Made by a program: the position numbers and the translations under genes
Part shown: positions 1 to 15,916 of the stretch, in pieces
Layout of the letters: the number at the start of each line of letters is the position of its first letter
Numbering within the stretch: the stretch's first letter is position 1
The notes under the pieces: model-generated
Database searches by the model: none
Seen by the model: the letters and a program-made list of their open reading frames with translations, nothing else
Told to the model about the DNA's origin: nothing
DNA from: Cannabis sativa
Lineage: Eukaryota; Streptophyta; Magnoliopsida; Rosales; Cannabaceae
Direction: 5' to 3'
NCBI RefSeq assembly: GCF_029168945.1
Contig: NC_083605.1
Span: 27,231,280 to 27,295,279, forward strand
DNA: 64,000 bases

Positions 1-816
1 CGTTCAGGTCGGCCAGCACACTTGAATTCGGAAAACAGGTAAGAACTGTGTATAATGTATGATGTGATTATCTGAATGTGTGTATATGCGTTTATATATG
101 CATGCTTGAATTATGTTAAACACTACCAACACTTGTATGAATAAGTTATAGAGTGTATTGGTACAGTGATTGTTGTGATTATGAGTACGATACAGTGATA
201 CCAACACAAGCCTGGATAATGCTAAGGTGTGTGGTACATCACTCAGTGTTACTCCGTGATCGGGATAAACCCTACCAACACTCGTACAGTGAGGTACGTT
301 GTGTATGTGGTATAGTGGTTGTACCCTGGTATTGAACGTTCATACTCATCTGTTAAGCTCTGTAAATAGGTGTATGGGCGCCTATTTACAGGTCGGAAAT
401 TATATGGTATGTTATATGCATTTCTTACTGAGTCTGTTGACTCACAGTTTCTGCTTCCATGTGTAGGTAAAGGAAAGGCGAAGGCTGAACAGGAATGAAC
501 CTGAGCTCGGGTGAGATTGTACATGTCAAGCGGCGCGACCTGGAGTGTTCGGTCTCGGGACATCTGGGTGTTGTATTTTGAAAGTCGCTGTGCGACCCAG
601 AACTTGTATATTTTGAATGTAAAGTTTAAACAGTAAATTTTCAAAAGTTTGAAATCGGGATCCCGGGATTTGTAAATATTATATTATTTTACAAAGTTTA
701 ATGTTTAAAGCAAAAATTTTAATTTGACACGTTTTTCGAGAAATTTCTTTGATTAGCAAAGATTGCACAATAATTGAAAAAAACACTGTAGCGTGCCTTA
801 GCATTAGGGCGTTACA
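1..816 (+). mobile_element. 3' part of an LTR, probably Ty3/gypsy chromovirus type (cut by window edge)
   Basis: The segment ends in GGGCGTTACA at 807-816, the usual 3' border of a family of plant Ty3/gypsy LTRs whose other border starts TGT. The GC-richer left part passes into AT-rich sequence before the border, as in long plant LTRs. No partner LTR, primer-binding site or target duplication can be checked because the element continues left of the window. The orientation is inferred and could be reversed, since the border motif is nearly palindromic. No coding potential is convincing here. Confidence 0.5.
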
Positions 817-1893
817 TGTTTATTACTAATCTTCCCAAGCAGCTGATTCCAAAGCATGTAGGTTCTTTTGAAGTGAATAAGATAACTTCAAGAGACCTCT
901 TAGATTTCAACCAACCTTAAATCAATGAATGCAAGCAACAAAATAACTTGGCCTTTTCCTTTAGATTCTTTCTTCAAAAACACATTAATATTATCTTGTA
1001 AATTTTTTCATATGTATAACTATATATACTCTTTTCGTAGCTTAGAAAAACAAAAATCTGTTGTGAACAGTACTTATTTCAGATCTATAACAAACACACA
1101 AAAGCACAACTGTATCTCCATTTTGATTTGCTTCAAATGATAATACTAAAAAAAATGATTAAAATTGAAAAGAAAAACAAAAGAAAAACAAACTATCGTG
1201 AAGAGAAGAGAGGGATTAGAGGGTGCACAGGAAGAAGCTCAAAAATAAAGATTAATACCTCTCCAACTATAATGAACCCCAACATGATTTCATCTTTCAA
1301 ATATGTACACACTGACATATTTTTATCAAATTATTATAATTAAATTCAATGGCTGTGGCATGACACAAATAGCAATATAAGAAAGAAAAGTAAATTAAGA
1401 TAGAAGAACCTGTCAAAGAATGAAAACTTTGAGAGTGAAATCTTAGAAATCTTCAAATGGTTGTGATGAATGATTTAGTTGAACAGAGTCTTTTGACAAT
1501 GGGTGTTTTGAAAGAGCTTGATTTACATTTATAAAGTAATAATATATATGTATATTTACATATTAATACACAAAAATCTAATACAAAAGACAAAAAAAAA
1601 CCCTTAAAGCATAAGTAAAATAATTAATATACCCTTCCCTCATTCAAAGACCCTTCAATAAATTTTGTAGTCTACTAAACTCTGTTGCAAATCTTGTAGT
1701 CTACCAAACTCTATTGCTACGAAGCCCGAACCCTCCATTAAAATCTATCATCTTGAAGCTCTTAACTCAATTAATTTTTTTTTTCCTTTTGCTGGAACTA
1801 TCATTAAAATGTTACTACTAAAAATCAAACCCAAAAAATATAAAGAGGCAACAACTACGACCAGTAGTGTAAAGGAAAGGAAATATTTAAATA
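817..1893. other. AT-rich intergenic stretch, no gene seen
   Basis: Low-complexity A/T-rich DNA lies between the LTR border and the Helitron. Short open frames exist but none has recognisable domains or codon-like composition. Nothing else is supported. Confidence 0.6.
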
Positions 1894-2901
1894 TCTATTC
1901 TATATAAAGTGTGCCTATATAACTGAATTCTTGCGTTTATGAGAAATTCATGGATAACTTTTTTTTAAAATAATTTTCTATTCAAAAATAATATATTTTT
2001 TTTTTTATTAAGATGTATTTTAACATTAATTTTTAAATAAATTAATATTACTTTTAAATTTTAATCGGGTTTATGAGAAATTTATGGGTAACTTTTTTTT
2101 AAAAATAATTTTCTATTCAAAAATAATAATTTTTTTATGAAGATGTATTTTAATATTAATTTTTAAATACATTAATATTACTTTAAAATTTTAATCGTAT
2201 AAACCTAACCGGAAACATAATTTCTGTAAATTCTCAATAAAATAACTAACCCCAAAAGGATGAGCAACCAATCGTGATTATTTAGGATAATCATTTATAA
2301 TTTCTTTTTCTAAATCTCAAACCCTCAAACCCTATATTGCTATTGAATTATTGCCTCATCTTCTATGCCGTGATTCATGGCCTCTCTGCTGCGATTCCTC
2401 ACTTTTTGTTTATTTGGGTGTAATATTCAGTGTTCTATTAGCGAGTTATCCTTTGTTGCTCAAGTAATTATTTATTTGAGTAAGTCTTCTATTCCCTTGA
2501 TATATTGCTTTACTTTTAAACAGCTTTGGGATATGCGAAATATAATATCATCCGTTAGAGAGTTTGTTGGGCACACCAAAAGTAACAAGATATCCTTTTC
2601 AATTTATAATCCTTGAATTTTTGATGATGCTCATTTTGAAAGGCTAGGTGTAATTGTAATGTCGGAATAGCTAGATTTTTCCCAGAAGATAAAACTCACA
2701 TCAGCACCGCCATTGCTGGCACCCATTCTAACGAATACTATTCTTCTAAGCTCATATCTAACACACAATCCTATGGGAACAACATAAAATTGGGTTGAAC
2801 CAAGATGAGATAAACATTTTTAAGTGTATTACCTTTTAATATAATAAAAAATACCTAGCATAAAATTTAGTATACGTGCCTCGCACGTAATTTTTTACTA
2901 G
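1894..2901 (+). mobile_element. Non-autonomous Helitron
   Basis: The left end reads TCTATTCTATATAAAGTG directly after an A, and the right end is CTAG directly before a T, which is the A^T insertion signature of Helitrons. A 7-bp stem with a 3-nt loop (TACGTGC/GCACGTA, 2873-2889) sits 8 nt before the CTAG, at the expected distance for the 3' hairpin. The element is 1008 bp and carries no Rep/helicase, so it must have been mobilised by an autonomous relative. It holds an internal tandem duplication (1935-2198). An open frame at 2377-2616 was not recognised; it could be captured host sequence. Confidence 0.85.
1935..2198. repeat. Tandem duplication, about 134-bp unit, inside the Helitron
   Basis: The block from GTTTATGAGAAATT at 1935 recurs at 2069 and both copies end in TTTTAATCG. 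They differ by scattered substitutions and small poly-T length changes. Confidence 0.8.
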
Positions 2902-3659
2902 TATATATATATATGTATGTATATCTGTGTGTGAGATAGAGATACCTGATAAACAGTTAGATTTGAGGAAAGAGAGGTTTTGAGATCTCAAAAATAAAAT
3001 TCAAATATATAAGAAATTAAAAACAAAAAACCCCATTAACAAGTATATAATTATACACAGCAAGCTCATCACTGTGACAGCCTTATTGTTGTTCTTAGTA
3101 AAATACATCATCTTCGATGGGAAGAAGAACGAGAGAAATGTGTGAATCAAGCTCTTGGGATGAAATTGGTTTTTAGTCTCACTGATTTAGGGGTTTTCTT
3201 TTTCCTTTTTCAATACTCTCTTCAGTTATAGAAATAGAAGGGGAAATTTTACACAGGGAGAGCGGTCGACAATGGAGGATTGAAGATGCCCAAATCATCA
3301 GAGTCGTCTTCGCAAGGTTGAAGATGAATATATGAACAGTGGTATCGATATTTGGCTATTTAGGGATTTAAATATATATTTTTCGTCAGTTATTAACCTT
3401 AGGGATTTCACTTTTTCGTAGCTCACACAACTTTTATTCTATATCTTTGAATCGACGAGAATAAGGTTTCCTATTTTAATTTTTTCTTGTTTTAATTTTC
3501 GTCAGTTTCTTTTGTAGCGTCATTTTACTAAATGACGCTAATTAATATTTTTTAGCGTCATTTTAAAACTGTCAGCTTTATTTTTTGTACACTATTCACG
3601 TCGGTCAACCATGTGAACAGTAGCGTTGACCGACGCAAAAACTAATTTTTGTAGTAGTG
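2902..3659 (-). mobile_element. Right terminal part of a CACTA (En/Spm-like) transposon
   Basis: The segment ends at 3659 in TTTTTGTAGTAGTG, the complement of a CACTAC...AAAAA terminus. Inside it are two strong subterminal palindromes: an 11-bp stem at 3515-3525/3530-3540 built on GCGTCATTT, and an 11-bp stem at 3599-3609/3625-3635 built on GTCGGTCAAC. Dense subterminal palindromes are typical of CACTA ends. No matching left end was found to the right of the Helitron, so the left limit is arbitrary and the element may be truncated or extend further left. It abuts an LTR from which the first bases are missing. Confidence 0.6.
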
Positions 3660-5364
3660 TTTGTGCCCTAAATAAAACTCTATTTCAATGTAATCTTTTC
3701 TTTTCGATTATCAATAGAGAAATGGATTTAATTTCATTACTTGTTTAATGTGTTATTTGGTTCATGTGATCATTTATTTACTTATTTGATTAATAAATTC
3801 ATCCAAATCCTTATCACACTGATATTCTTGTTTATTGAGTTATCAACACGGTGAAAAGTAATCAAGATTGTGTGATTAAATGTATTCCTAGATTTATCAG
3901 TACACAGGGTTTAACTGATATGATAATCTACAACTTAGTTTACTTGCACCTTGGATAAGTGTTATGTCCTTTTCAAGGCATTGGTTAAAGTAAGCTTGGG
4001 TTGGATGTATGGAGTATGCATCAGAAGGGACCGATATTAAACTTGAACTAGATATGATAATCTTACCATAATATCTATTCAATTCAATATCACATAGTTG
4101 ATCCTACATCAAATGATCTTAATCTTGACATGGTTAGGTTCGATCTCAAGAATATTATTTGTGTTCTTTGATTTGTTAGTTAAGCCTACCTTTTGGTCCG
4201 GGTGATACGTACATTTTGGGAACATGATAGTACAATTGAGTGGGAGCGCTAATCATAGATACGGAATCTATAGCTTCTATCCGAACATAGAAATGAAACG
4301 ATGATTTCCTTCGAGCTTGGCTAAATAGAGATAAATGATAGAGTGCTCATTTTAGTGATTATATTAGTTCACTAAAATATCATTTATAGGTGGCTAAGTG
4401 TTTTAAGGATAAAATACATTGAAAGGGTGTAACGGTAATTTTGTCCCTATGCAATGTAAATCATATATAGAGGATCATTGATTATTGGGATTATAACAAT
4501 GGATAATTAATAGCGTATCTATATCATGAAACATATAGAGCATTCAATGTAACTGAGAGTGGAATTCCACATTCTATAATGGTTCAACGAGGAATAATAA
4601 GTTAGAGAATTTACTTGGTAAATTCTAGGTCTGCTTATTAGGAGCTCGGTTATATAGGCCCATGGTCCCCATACTAGTTGAGACAAATTTCTTGTAAGAC
4701 TCACTTAATTGATTTTAGTTAATCAATTTTAATTCTAAAATTAGACTATGTCTAGTTTGTAAATTTTCACTATGTTATGGCTTGATTGTGAAGAAATAGG
4801 ATTTTAGGGTTAATTTATTAATTAAGAGACTTTATGGAGTCTAATTAATAAATATTATAAATGAAAATTTTATTTGATAACTATTTTAATTATTAAATAA
4901 ATGGTTTTGGCATTTATAGGGTTGAAATTGCAAAAAGTGGTATTTGTGAAAAATAGACAAATGGTTGAGAAAAATGGCAAAAATCTAACTAGTGTTGGGC
5001 CCACATCATGGCCGGCCACTAGGTGTATTTTTGGCCAGCCACCAGCTTCATATTTTCATACCCTATAGTGATAGAGTAAGTGCCCACACACATCAACTGG
5101 TACTCAATCATAGTCTGTAAGGCTGTGAAGAATCCAGTTTCAAGAGAAGGAAATTCGGGCTCAGATCTTGGTGATACCCTGCTACAGACAGGATACAAGA
5201 GTTAGAGATCTGAGTGGATGGAGCCATTATTATTCCGTTGCACCCACTGTAAGGTTTCTGAAACTTTATATGTGTTTATTTATATTGTTTTAGAGATTCA
5301 TATTTAGGATTTTAATTAACATACATGGTAGTAAATTTAGATCCAGGTAAAACATATTCCAACA
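3660..5364 (+). mobile_element. Solo or remnant LTR of the TGTTGGG family (copy E)
   Basis: From GCCCTAAATAAAACTC onward the sequence follows the LTRs found at 28125, 38633 and elsewhere, and it ends in CCAACA at 5359-5364. The first bases of the LTR (TGTTGGGTTT) are replaced by the CACTA end. The segment carrying the TATA box (TATAAATA in the other copies) is deleted around 5030-5070, so this copy has probably lost its promoter. No primer-binding site follows, so it is not the 5' LTR of an adjacent element. Confidence 0.8.
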
Positions 5365-6179
5365 AAGGCAACCCCGTCACTGGTACTGTCGTGGAAGCCA
5401 CACATGCCAGCATCGTACCTAATAACAACTCGAAGACCCACTTACACTAAGTCACATAGGCCAGCATCTGAATTAACCTTGAAGAACCCTACAACTGGCA
5501 ATTGCCAAAGCAATGTTGCAAGCAGTTTATCAACAGGCCTTACTGCCAAAGCCAATGTACTCTTCTTCCCTCTAGTCGATGTGTTCCTCAGGTAGTAGTC
5601 GTGAGTTATTTACCGAGTTTTCTAGAAAAATAATTATTAAAAATAAGAGCTAAAGAAATATATGAAGAAGACACTCAGAGGTTTTACGTGTGGTTGGAGC
5701 GTTAATGAGTCTTAGTCTACAAGTCAGTATTATTATGAAGTAGGCTAGAAAAGCTTAAGGGATTACAATGAGTATGAACACTCTATTTTTGTCCTAATCA
5801 AGTAAGCTACCCTTTGAATGAAGGATTCTATGAGTATTTATAGTGTTATAGAGTTCATACTAGTTAGTCTTTTCCCTCTAATAGAAAGTTTACAAATAAT
5901 ACATTGGCTTTGGACTTATCTAGTGAAGCCTAGCCCATGAGGTACCTTGTGTATGCTGACATAGAGGCCTTATCATGAAGCTAATTGTTCATACTGTGTC
6001 TTTTAATTATGGATAATTAATTACATATTAATTACCTGGTTTCTAATTATCCAATTTTCCTTTTTGGCAAGATATTATTCTCTGTTCGAGATTTTAGGAA
6101 AGTAATTCTTGATCTTGTGCGATTTAGTAGAATATATATATATATAAAAAAAAAAATTAACTCAACATTTATCACTAAA
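5365..6179. other. Unclassified stretch with a short unrecognised open frame
   Basis: From the LTR border an open frame runs in frame to a TAG ending at 5598 (first ATG at 5404, 63 aa). The protein is Ser/Thr/Asn-rich with no recognised domain. The remainder (5600-6120) is AT-rich and resembles diverged repeat sequence. I see no gene that can be supported. Confidence 0.3.
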
Positions 6180-6860
6180 GGCTTGTTTGGCACAACTTTT
6201 GAAAAAGTTAAAAGTTGCTTTTTAGAAAAGCTGTGATAAATATGTGTTTGGTAAGTAGTTACAGAACAGCTTATTGAAGAATTTATGAAAATGCTACAGC
6301 TAAAAGGTAAAGCTGGTATAGCCTAACTTTTAGAAAAAAAATATTTTTATTAAAAAAATAGAATAAATTATTGTTTACTAAAAATATATTTAATTATTTT
6401 TTGTATATTACAAAAAAATAAAAAAAATATTTAAATTTTTTATTTTTATTTTGTTTTAAAAAATATTTTACATTTACATTTATATTTTCATTATTAATAA
6501 ACAACATCAATCAAAAGTTTGTTCTAAACTACAAATTTTTTTACAAGTGATGAAAATATTATAAATTACTTTTATCAAATGTATATAAATTTATACAAGG
6601 AAGAAAAAATTATTAAAAATATATAGAAAATAAAAATTTTATATGACATATATATGTGATTATAATGAACTACATTATAACATTATTATTATTATTATTA
6701 TTATTATTATAATAGAATCTTTTTTAACTCGCAGTACATTAAGATTTATAATTTACCAAACACTTGGCTCAATTTTTTTCTACAGTTCTACTACAGTTGC
6801 TTTTTCTCACAGCACAACTATAATTGTTATTTCCCACAGTATAGTTGTGCCAAAATCACC
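6180..6860. mobile_element. Small terminal-inverted-repeat element (MITE-like)
   Basis: The left end GGCTTGTTTGGCACAAC and the complement of the right end, GGTGATTTTGGCACAAC, match at 13 of 17 positions. A direct repeat CTAAA flanks the element at 6175-6179 and 6861-6865. The 681-bp interior is AT-rich with an (ATT)n run and no coding capacity. The TTTGGCAC-type ends are common among plant hAT-like MITEs, but the short flanking repeat does not settle the superfamily. Confidence 0.6.
6682..6710. repeat. (ATT)n microsatellite
   Basis: An uninterrupted run of about nine to ten ATT units lies inside the MITE-like element. Confidence 0.9.
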
Positions 6861-6865
6861 CTAAA

Positions 6866-7769
6866 TATATATTTTTACATAGTTATAGTATTATTAATAA
6901 TTTTTTATTTTATTTTGTTAAAAAAAGAAGAAATGTGTCCAAGTTATGTTAAGAGGATTATATCGTGTTTGACCTGTTTTTATTTTGTGTCATCCTATAG
7001 ACCCATTTTCGACCCGCGCTAATATTCCTAATCCTAACCCATAAAATTCGTGTCGTGTTTTTGTGCCTTATCAAAACCCATTTTACCACCCCTAGTTGGA
7101 TCCTCTTATGGTGATCTATCACTAACCACGTAGGCAAAATCATAAATTAATAGGGTGTGGGAAGAACACCTTAAAAATACAAACGAAACAGTAATTTGAA
7201 TATTTTCCCACCAAAATTTAAACTTGAAAGGTTAATTGCAAGTAAATTGAGAATTCAAAAACTCAATTAAAAAAGGGACAATTTTGGCCAACTATCTCCA
7301 AAAAGGGTATGAGGGGAATCATAATCCTTTGCCAAAGAAATAAAAAGCAATAAAATCATAATCCTTGCCAAAATCACAATAAAATCATAATCCTTGACCA
7401 AAAAGGGTATGAAGGGAATCATAATCCTTTGTCAAAGAAAAAAAAAGCATGCCTTTTACCAGAATCCAAACAATTTTTCTTTTTAAACATACATTCTGGT
7501 CCAAATAATCTATTAGTTTAGAATCAAACCAAGATTAAGAAAAATAAGAAAAAGAAACATACTTAATATCACAACTTCACTCTGGGTCGAGGGAAGCGAA
7601 GGACTAGTTAGTAGTGATGTGTGCCTAATCATTTACAATGGGCTCATATCAAAGGGGTCAAGAATCAATAACGATGTACAATAGTGTTAAAACTCGCTAC
7701 ATCTCAAGATGAGGTGGTGTGTGTTCATTCATGGGGGGTTTTTATGTCTGGTTCAGCAGCTTAATTTCT
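6866..7769. other. 3' flank of the GFAT gene, with a 100-bp tandem duplication
   Basis: This non-coding stretch is downstream of the minus-strand gene, and its right part (about 7560-7769) should hold the 3' UTR. At 7300-7448 a block starting AAAAGGGTATGA recurs with a period of 100 bp (7301 and 7401), with a few substitutions. No other gene is seen. Confidence 0.6.
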
Positions 7770-12460
<4,691 letters not shown>

Positions 12461-12745
12461 TTTTCCTCCTGACTCACACTTCTTCTTCTTCTGGTTCTGG
12501 GTTTAAGCTCCTAAACAGAGGGCATTTAACCAAGAAGGAACCAGCCTGCCTTAGATGTTTGACCTTTGACCTTTCTTCTTTTGATTTTTCTTTTCTCTCG
12601 AACAACCAAAAAAATAATATTGGGATTGAATTTATTCATTGCAAAAAAAAAAAAATATTGGGATCTGTAAAATAGACCGACAGTGTGTAAGAACTAGACA
12701 TTGATGGAGACACACAAATCGGGTCATGGGTCAAGATCCTTGGAT
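12461..12745 (-). promoter_or_regulatory. GFAT 5' UTR and proximal promoter region
   Basis: Only about 285 bp separate the GFAT start codon from the target duplication of the neighbouring hAT element. A pyrimidine-rich tract on the plus strand (TTCTTC repeats, about 12479-12492) lies just upstream of the ATG, reading GAA-rich on the gene strand as in many plant leaders. I see no unambiguous TATA box, so the promoter may be TATA-less or reach into the transposon. Confidence 0.45.
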
Positions 12746-13782
12746 TAGGGGTAATCGCAGTGCGGGTGGTGCGGTTTTTAACTATTTTTTCAAACCAATC
12801 CGAACAAAGTTTTTTTAATTTTTCAAACCGCACCCGCACCGTGATACTAAAAAACCGCACTGCAAAAAATGATGCGGTGCGGTGCAGTTTCTGCGATTTA
12901 TGCGGTTTGAACTATCACAATTTTTTTTCTTTTGAAACCATCATAAAATAATTAAACTATCATTAATATAATTATTTCAAAACACTTAAGAAAATACAAC
13001 AAACTTGCAACTAATAAAAGTTATAACAACAACAATAAGTTAATAATCTTTTTAAAGTTTTAACAACACACCTAAATCAAATAACAAACTTGAAACTCAC
13101 GTCAAAAAAAAAAAGTAACAAACTTGAAACTAATTAAATTCCAACAACAATATAAATGTAGGGACACGATTTTGTCCCGTGATGTACTTTTACGGAATGT
13201 ATTCCGTGGTACAATAGATGAGTCTCAGGGTACATTAGATGATTGTCAGGGTACGTTACTATTTTTTAATCCTAATTACTCCTAGATCAATCACAGCCCT
13301 CAGATCAAATAACTTCCTCATCTAACTGCTGTCATACATCACGGAATACATTCCGTGAAAGTACAATCACGAGACAAAATCATGTCCTTATAAATGTACA
13401 ACTAACATACTTTCAGCAATAGATTAAAAATAAAACAAACACAAACTTCCAACTCCAAATTTCAATACACGTGTATGGGCTTGGATTTGTTGCTGCCTTG
13501 CTGAGAAGAAGAGAGGGTTTGTGAAGAGTTATGAATTTTGCCCTAAGATCTATGGGCTTAGGTTGGGCTCATATGTATGGGCTTAATTAAATAAATATAA
13601 AAAATAAAATTTTAAAACATGCGGTGCGGTGCGGTTTGAATCGCGATTTAATAATTCATAACCGCAAACCGCACCGCACCGCGCGGTTTGGGAAAAATTC
13701 AAACCGCAACTACACCGCGAAGAATTTCAAACCGCATTTTTTTGCGGTGCGGGCGGTTTGAGCGGTTTGATGTACACCCCTA
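12746..13782. mobile_element. Non-autonomous hAT element with 8-bp target duplication
   Basis: The perfect direct repeat CCTTGGAT flanks the element at 12738-12745 and 13783-13790, the 8-bp duplication expected of hAT transposons. The ends are TAGGGGT on the left and ACCCCTA on the right. Both subterminal zones are crowded with GCGGTGCGG/CCGCACCGC and AAACCGC motifs in both orientations, as in plant hAT elements that bind transposase there. No transposase is encoded. A second element is nested at 13161-13388. Confidence 0.9.
13161..13388. mobile_element. Mutator-type MITE nested in the hAT element
   Basis: The 228-bp element is flanked by the perfect direct repeat TATAAATGTA (13151-13160 and 13389-13398); 9-10 bp duplications fit Mutator-like elements. 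Its terminal inverted repeats extend about 50 bp, sharing GATTTTGTC and then ACGGAATGTATTCCGTG, with a few mismatches. It has no coding capacity. Confidence 0.85.
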
Positions 13783-15102
13783 CCTTGGATATATCATTGA
13801 ATGGTTGTATTTTTCGGTAAAAAATGATAGGAAAATTCTCTAATCACTTCCCCCAACAATGCACCTTTATCTATTTAGAGTTTTGTTTTGGTTCAATATT
13901 TTTTAGGGGAACTACCCTATATACTGTTTTTTTAATTTTATTTTTCAAATTTACAGTTTGAGTTTTTAAAGTGGTTACAACGCTAGTTGCAATAGGGATT
14001 TCTATACGATTTTTTGTTCCAATTTAAGTTGCAGAGCTAGTTGCAATAGGAGTTTCTATGTAGAATTCCGTAAAAATACAAAAAAAAAAAAATTGTTTTT
14101 AAATGTAAAAATGAAAAAACCTTTTTTTCTATGAACATCTAAGTTGAAGTTATTTAAAACTAGAAAACAAATCGCGCTTTACGTTGCGGTTTTATTTTTT
14201 TAATAATATATCAGGTCATAAAAATATATAAAATTTTAATTTTGATATTTCTTTTATTTGTATTTCTAATAATAAAAATTAAAAAATTCTCAAAAAAATT
14301 GAGATCTAACAAATAAAAAACAATTGATAAATTTATATATAAAAAAAAATCTATAATTTTAAAATTGTTATCATCACTGCATCTCTCTTTTAGTTACTAT
14401 TATATTCAAAGTGGATAAGATCTAACAAAAAGACAATCGATAAATTTATTAAGAACTCATCCTATGATTTCATAATCAATATTATTACCATATCTCACTT
14501 GTAGTCACTACTACATTTAAACCTAATATCATCACTATTATACCTAAGTGAATCTAGATAAATTTTGACATCACACTATTAAACTTGCACTATTATATAT
14601 TAAAAATAATCTTTTTGTGTCTTCTATTTTCAATATTTGAAGGTACAAATTAAATCATAAAATAATAAAAAAAATTTGTAGTACATCCCTTAAAAAGAGT
14701 TTTCTAATAGACCATTTATGTGCTTCGACATCTACATAAGTTTTTTAGTTCAATTTTCTTTTTGTAATCACGCACACACATTGTAGCTTATTTAGAAACA
14801 CCTGTAAATTTATTAAAAATTTTGAATAATTTACAGTGTTGAATAATTATATGTAGTATTTTAAATTTTTTTCTTAAAAGAAATTATTTTTATAAAAATA
14901 AATTAATAGGATGGTGTAAAAAAATATTACGGTGTTTCCCATAATACATTATTATTATTATTATTATTTCAAGTATCACGTACAACTCATTCTTTATTAT
15001 TATTATTATTATTGTTATTATTATTATTATTATTATTATATCTTTAATTTTATTTAAAAAAAAATTAAAAACAAAAACGTACACATTAGAGTTAATATTT
15101 AT
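13783..15102. other. AT-rich intergenic stretch with microsatellites
   Basis: No gene is supported. The block GCTAGTTGCAATAGG occurs twice (about 13983 and 14036). Two (ATT)n runs lie at about 14948-14968 and 14995-15039. The stretch ends at the target duplication TTTAT of the Ty3/gypsy element. Confidence 0.6.
14948..15039. repeat. Two (ATT)n microsatellite runs
   Basis: Runs at about 14948-14968 and 14995-15039 are separated by a short unique spacer; the second has a single GTT interruption. Confidence 0.85.
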
Positions 15103-15848
15103 TGTTGCTCCTGATTTTGCCCAAAATAAGTAGACCAACCGGATGATGACACATAGATGGAAAGGGTTTAGTGTTTAAATAAATCAGCTAAGTCTCTTTA
15201 ACAAAAGGGATCATCTTTAGACATACCTCCCGGAGAAGGCATGTAAGTCTCACATGCTCCCGGAGAGCAAGGCTACAACAAAGCTTCTCCGGGAGGTGTC
15301 AGATCCTATCTGAACAGTCATCTCGCATTTAATGCCGCATTGGAGGAGGCGTATTGAAACTGCCATATGTCTTAAAGTCTGACGACACAACCCCCTCTCT
15401 GCAGCTACTATGCTATGATTAATGAGCCTAGTGACGGCTACTTTATGAGGACTCACATCAGTCAAAAAGGATAAAGGACTACATCCATAAAACCCCTACA
15501 AAGCCTAGGGATTAGACCATGCATTTCCTATAATATATTCATTGGGAATGTGTGGCTATACTGATAATTACAGAAAGACATGTACCTCAATTCTAGGGAT
15601 CACCCTACAAAAACACTATAAATATCCCCCAAACTCATAAAAGCAGGGGTCGAGAATTCTGGGTTTCATAAGAACTAGAAGAGGAAAAATCCACCAAGAA
15701 CATTCTCTGTAATAAATACTATCATAAATACACAGACTCGTGGACTAAGGCTCATTAACGCCCCAACCACGTAAAAATCTCTCTCTTAATTCCCTGTAGC
15801 TCTCTTAACTACTATTATTATATTGGTTGCCGAAAACCTCGGTAAATA
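15103..15848 (+). repeat. 5' LTR of the Ty3/gypsy element
   Basis: It starts TGTTGC. The last two bases are TA where the 3' LTR has the expected CA (ends GGTAAATA versus GGTCAACA). A TATA box (TATAAATA) lies at 15617-15624 in the U3/R part. The sequence directly after it, TTTTGGTGCTTTCATTGAG, is in the position of the primer-binding site; I could not assign the tRNA. Confidence 0.9.
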
Positions 15849-15916
15849 TTTTGGTGCTTTCATTGAGAGCTGAAGGAAGCGTCTGAAAGTAGATAATACA
15901 TTACAATGAAACAAAA

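Noticed and set aside
249..644. 131-codon minus-strand open frame
   Set aside because: Lies in an LTR-like segment, has no recognised domain and does not look like plant coding sequence.
6643..6864. 73-codon open frame with poly-isoleucine
   Set aside because: Created by the (ATT)n microsatellite inside a MITE.
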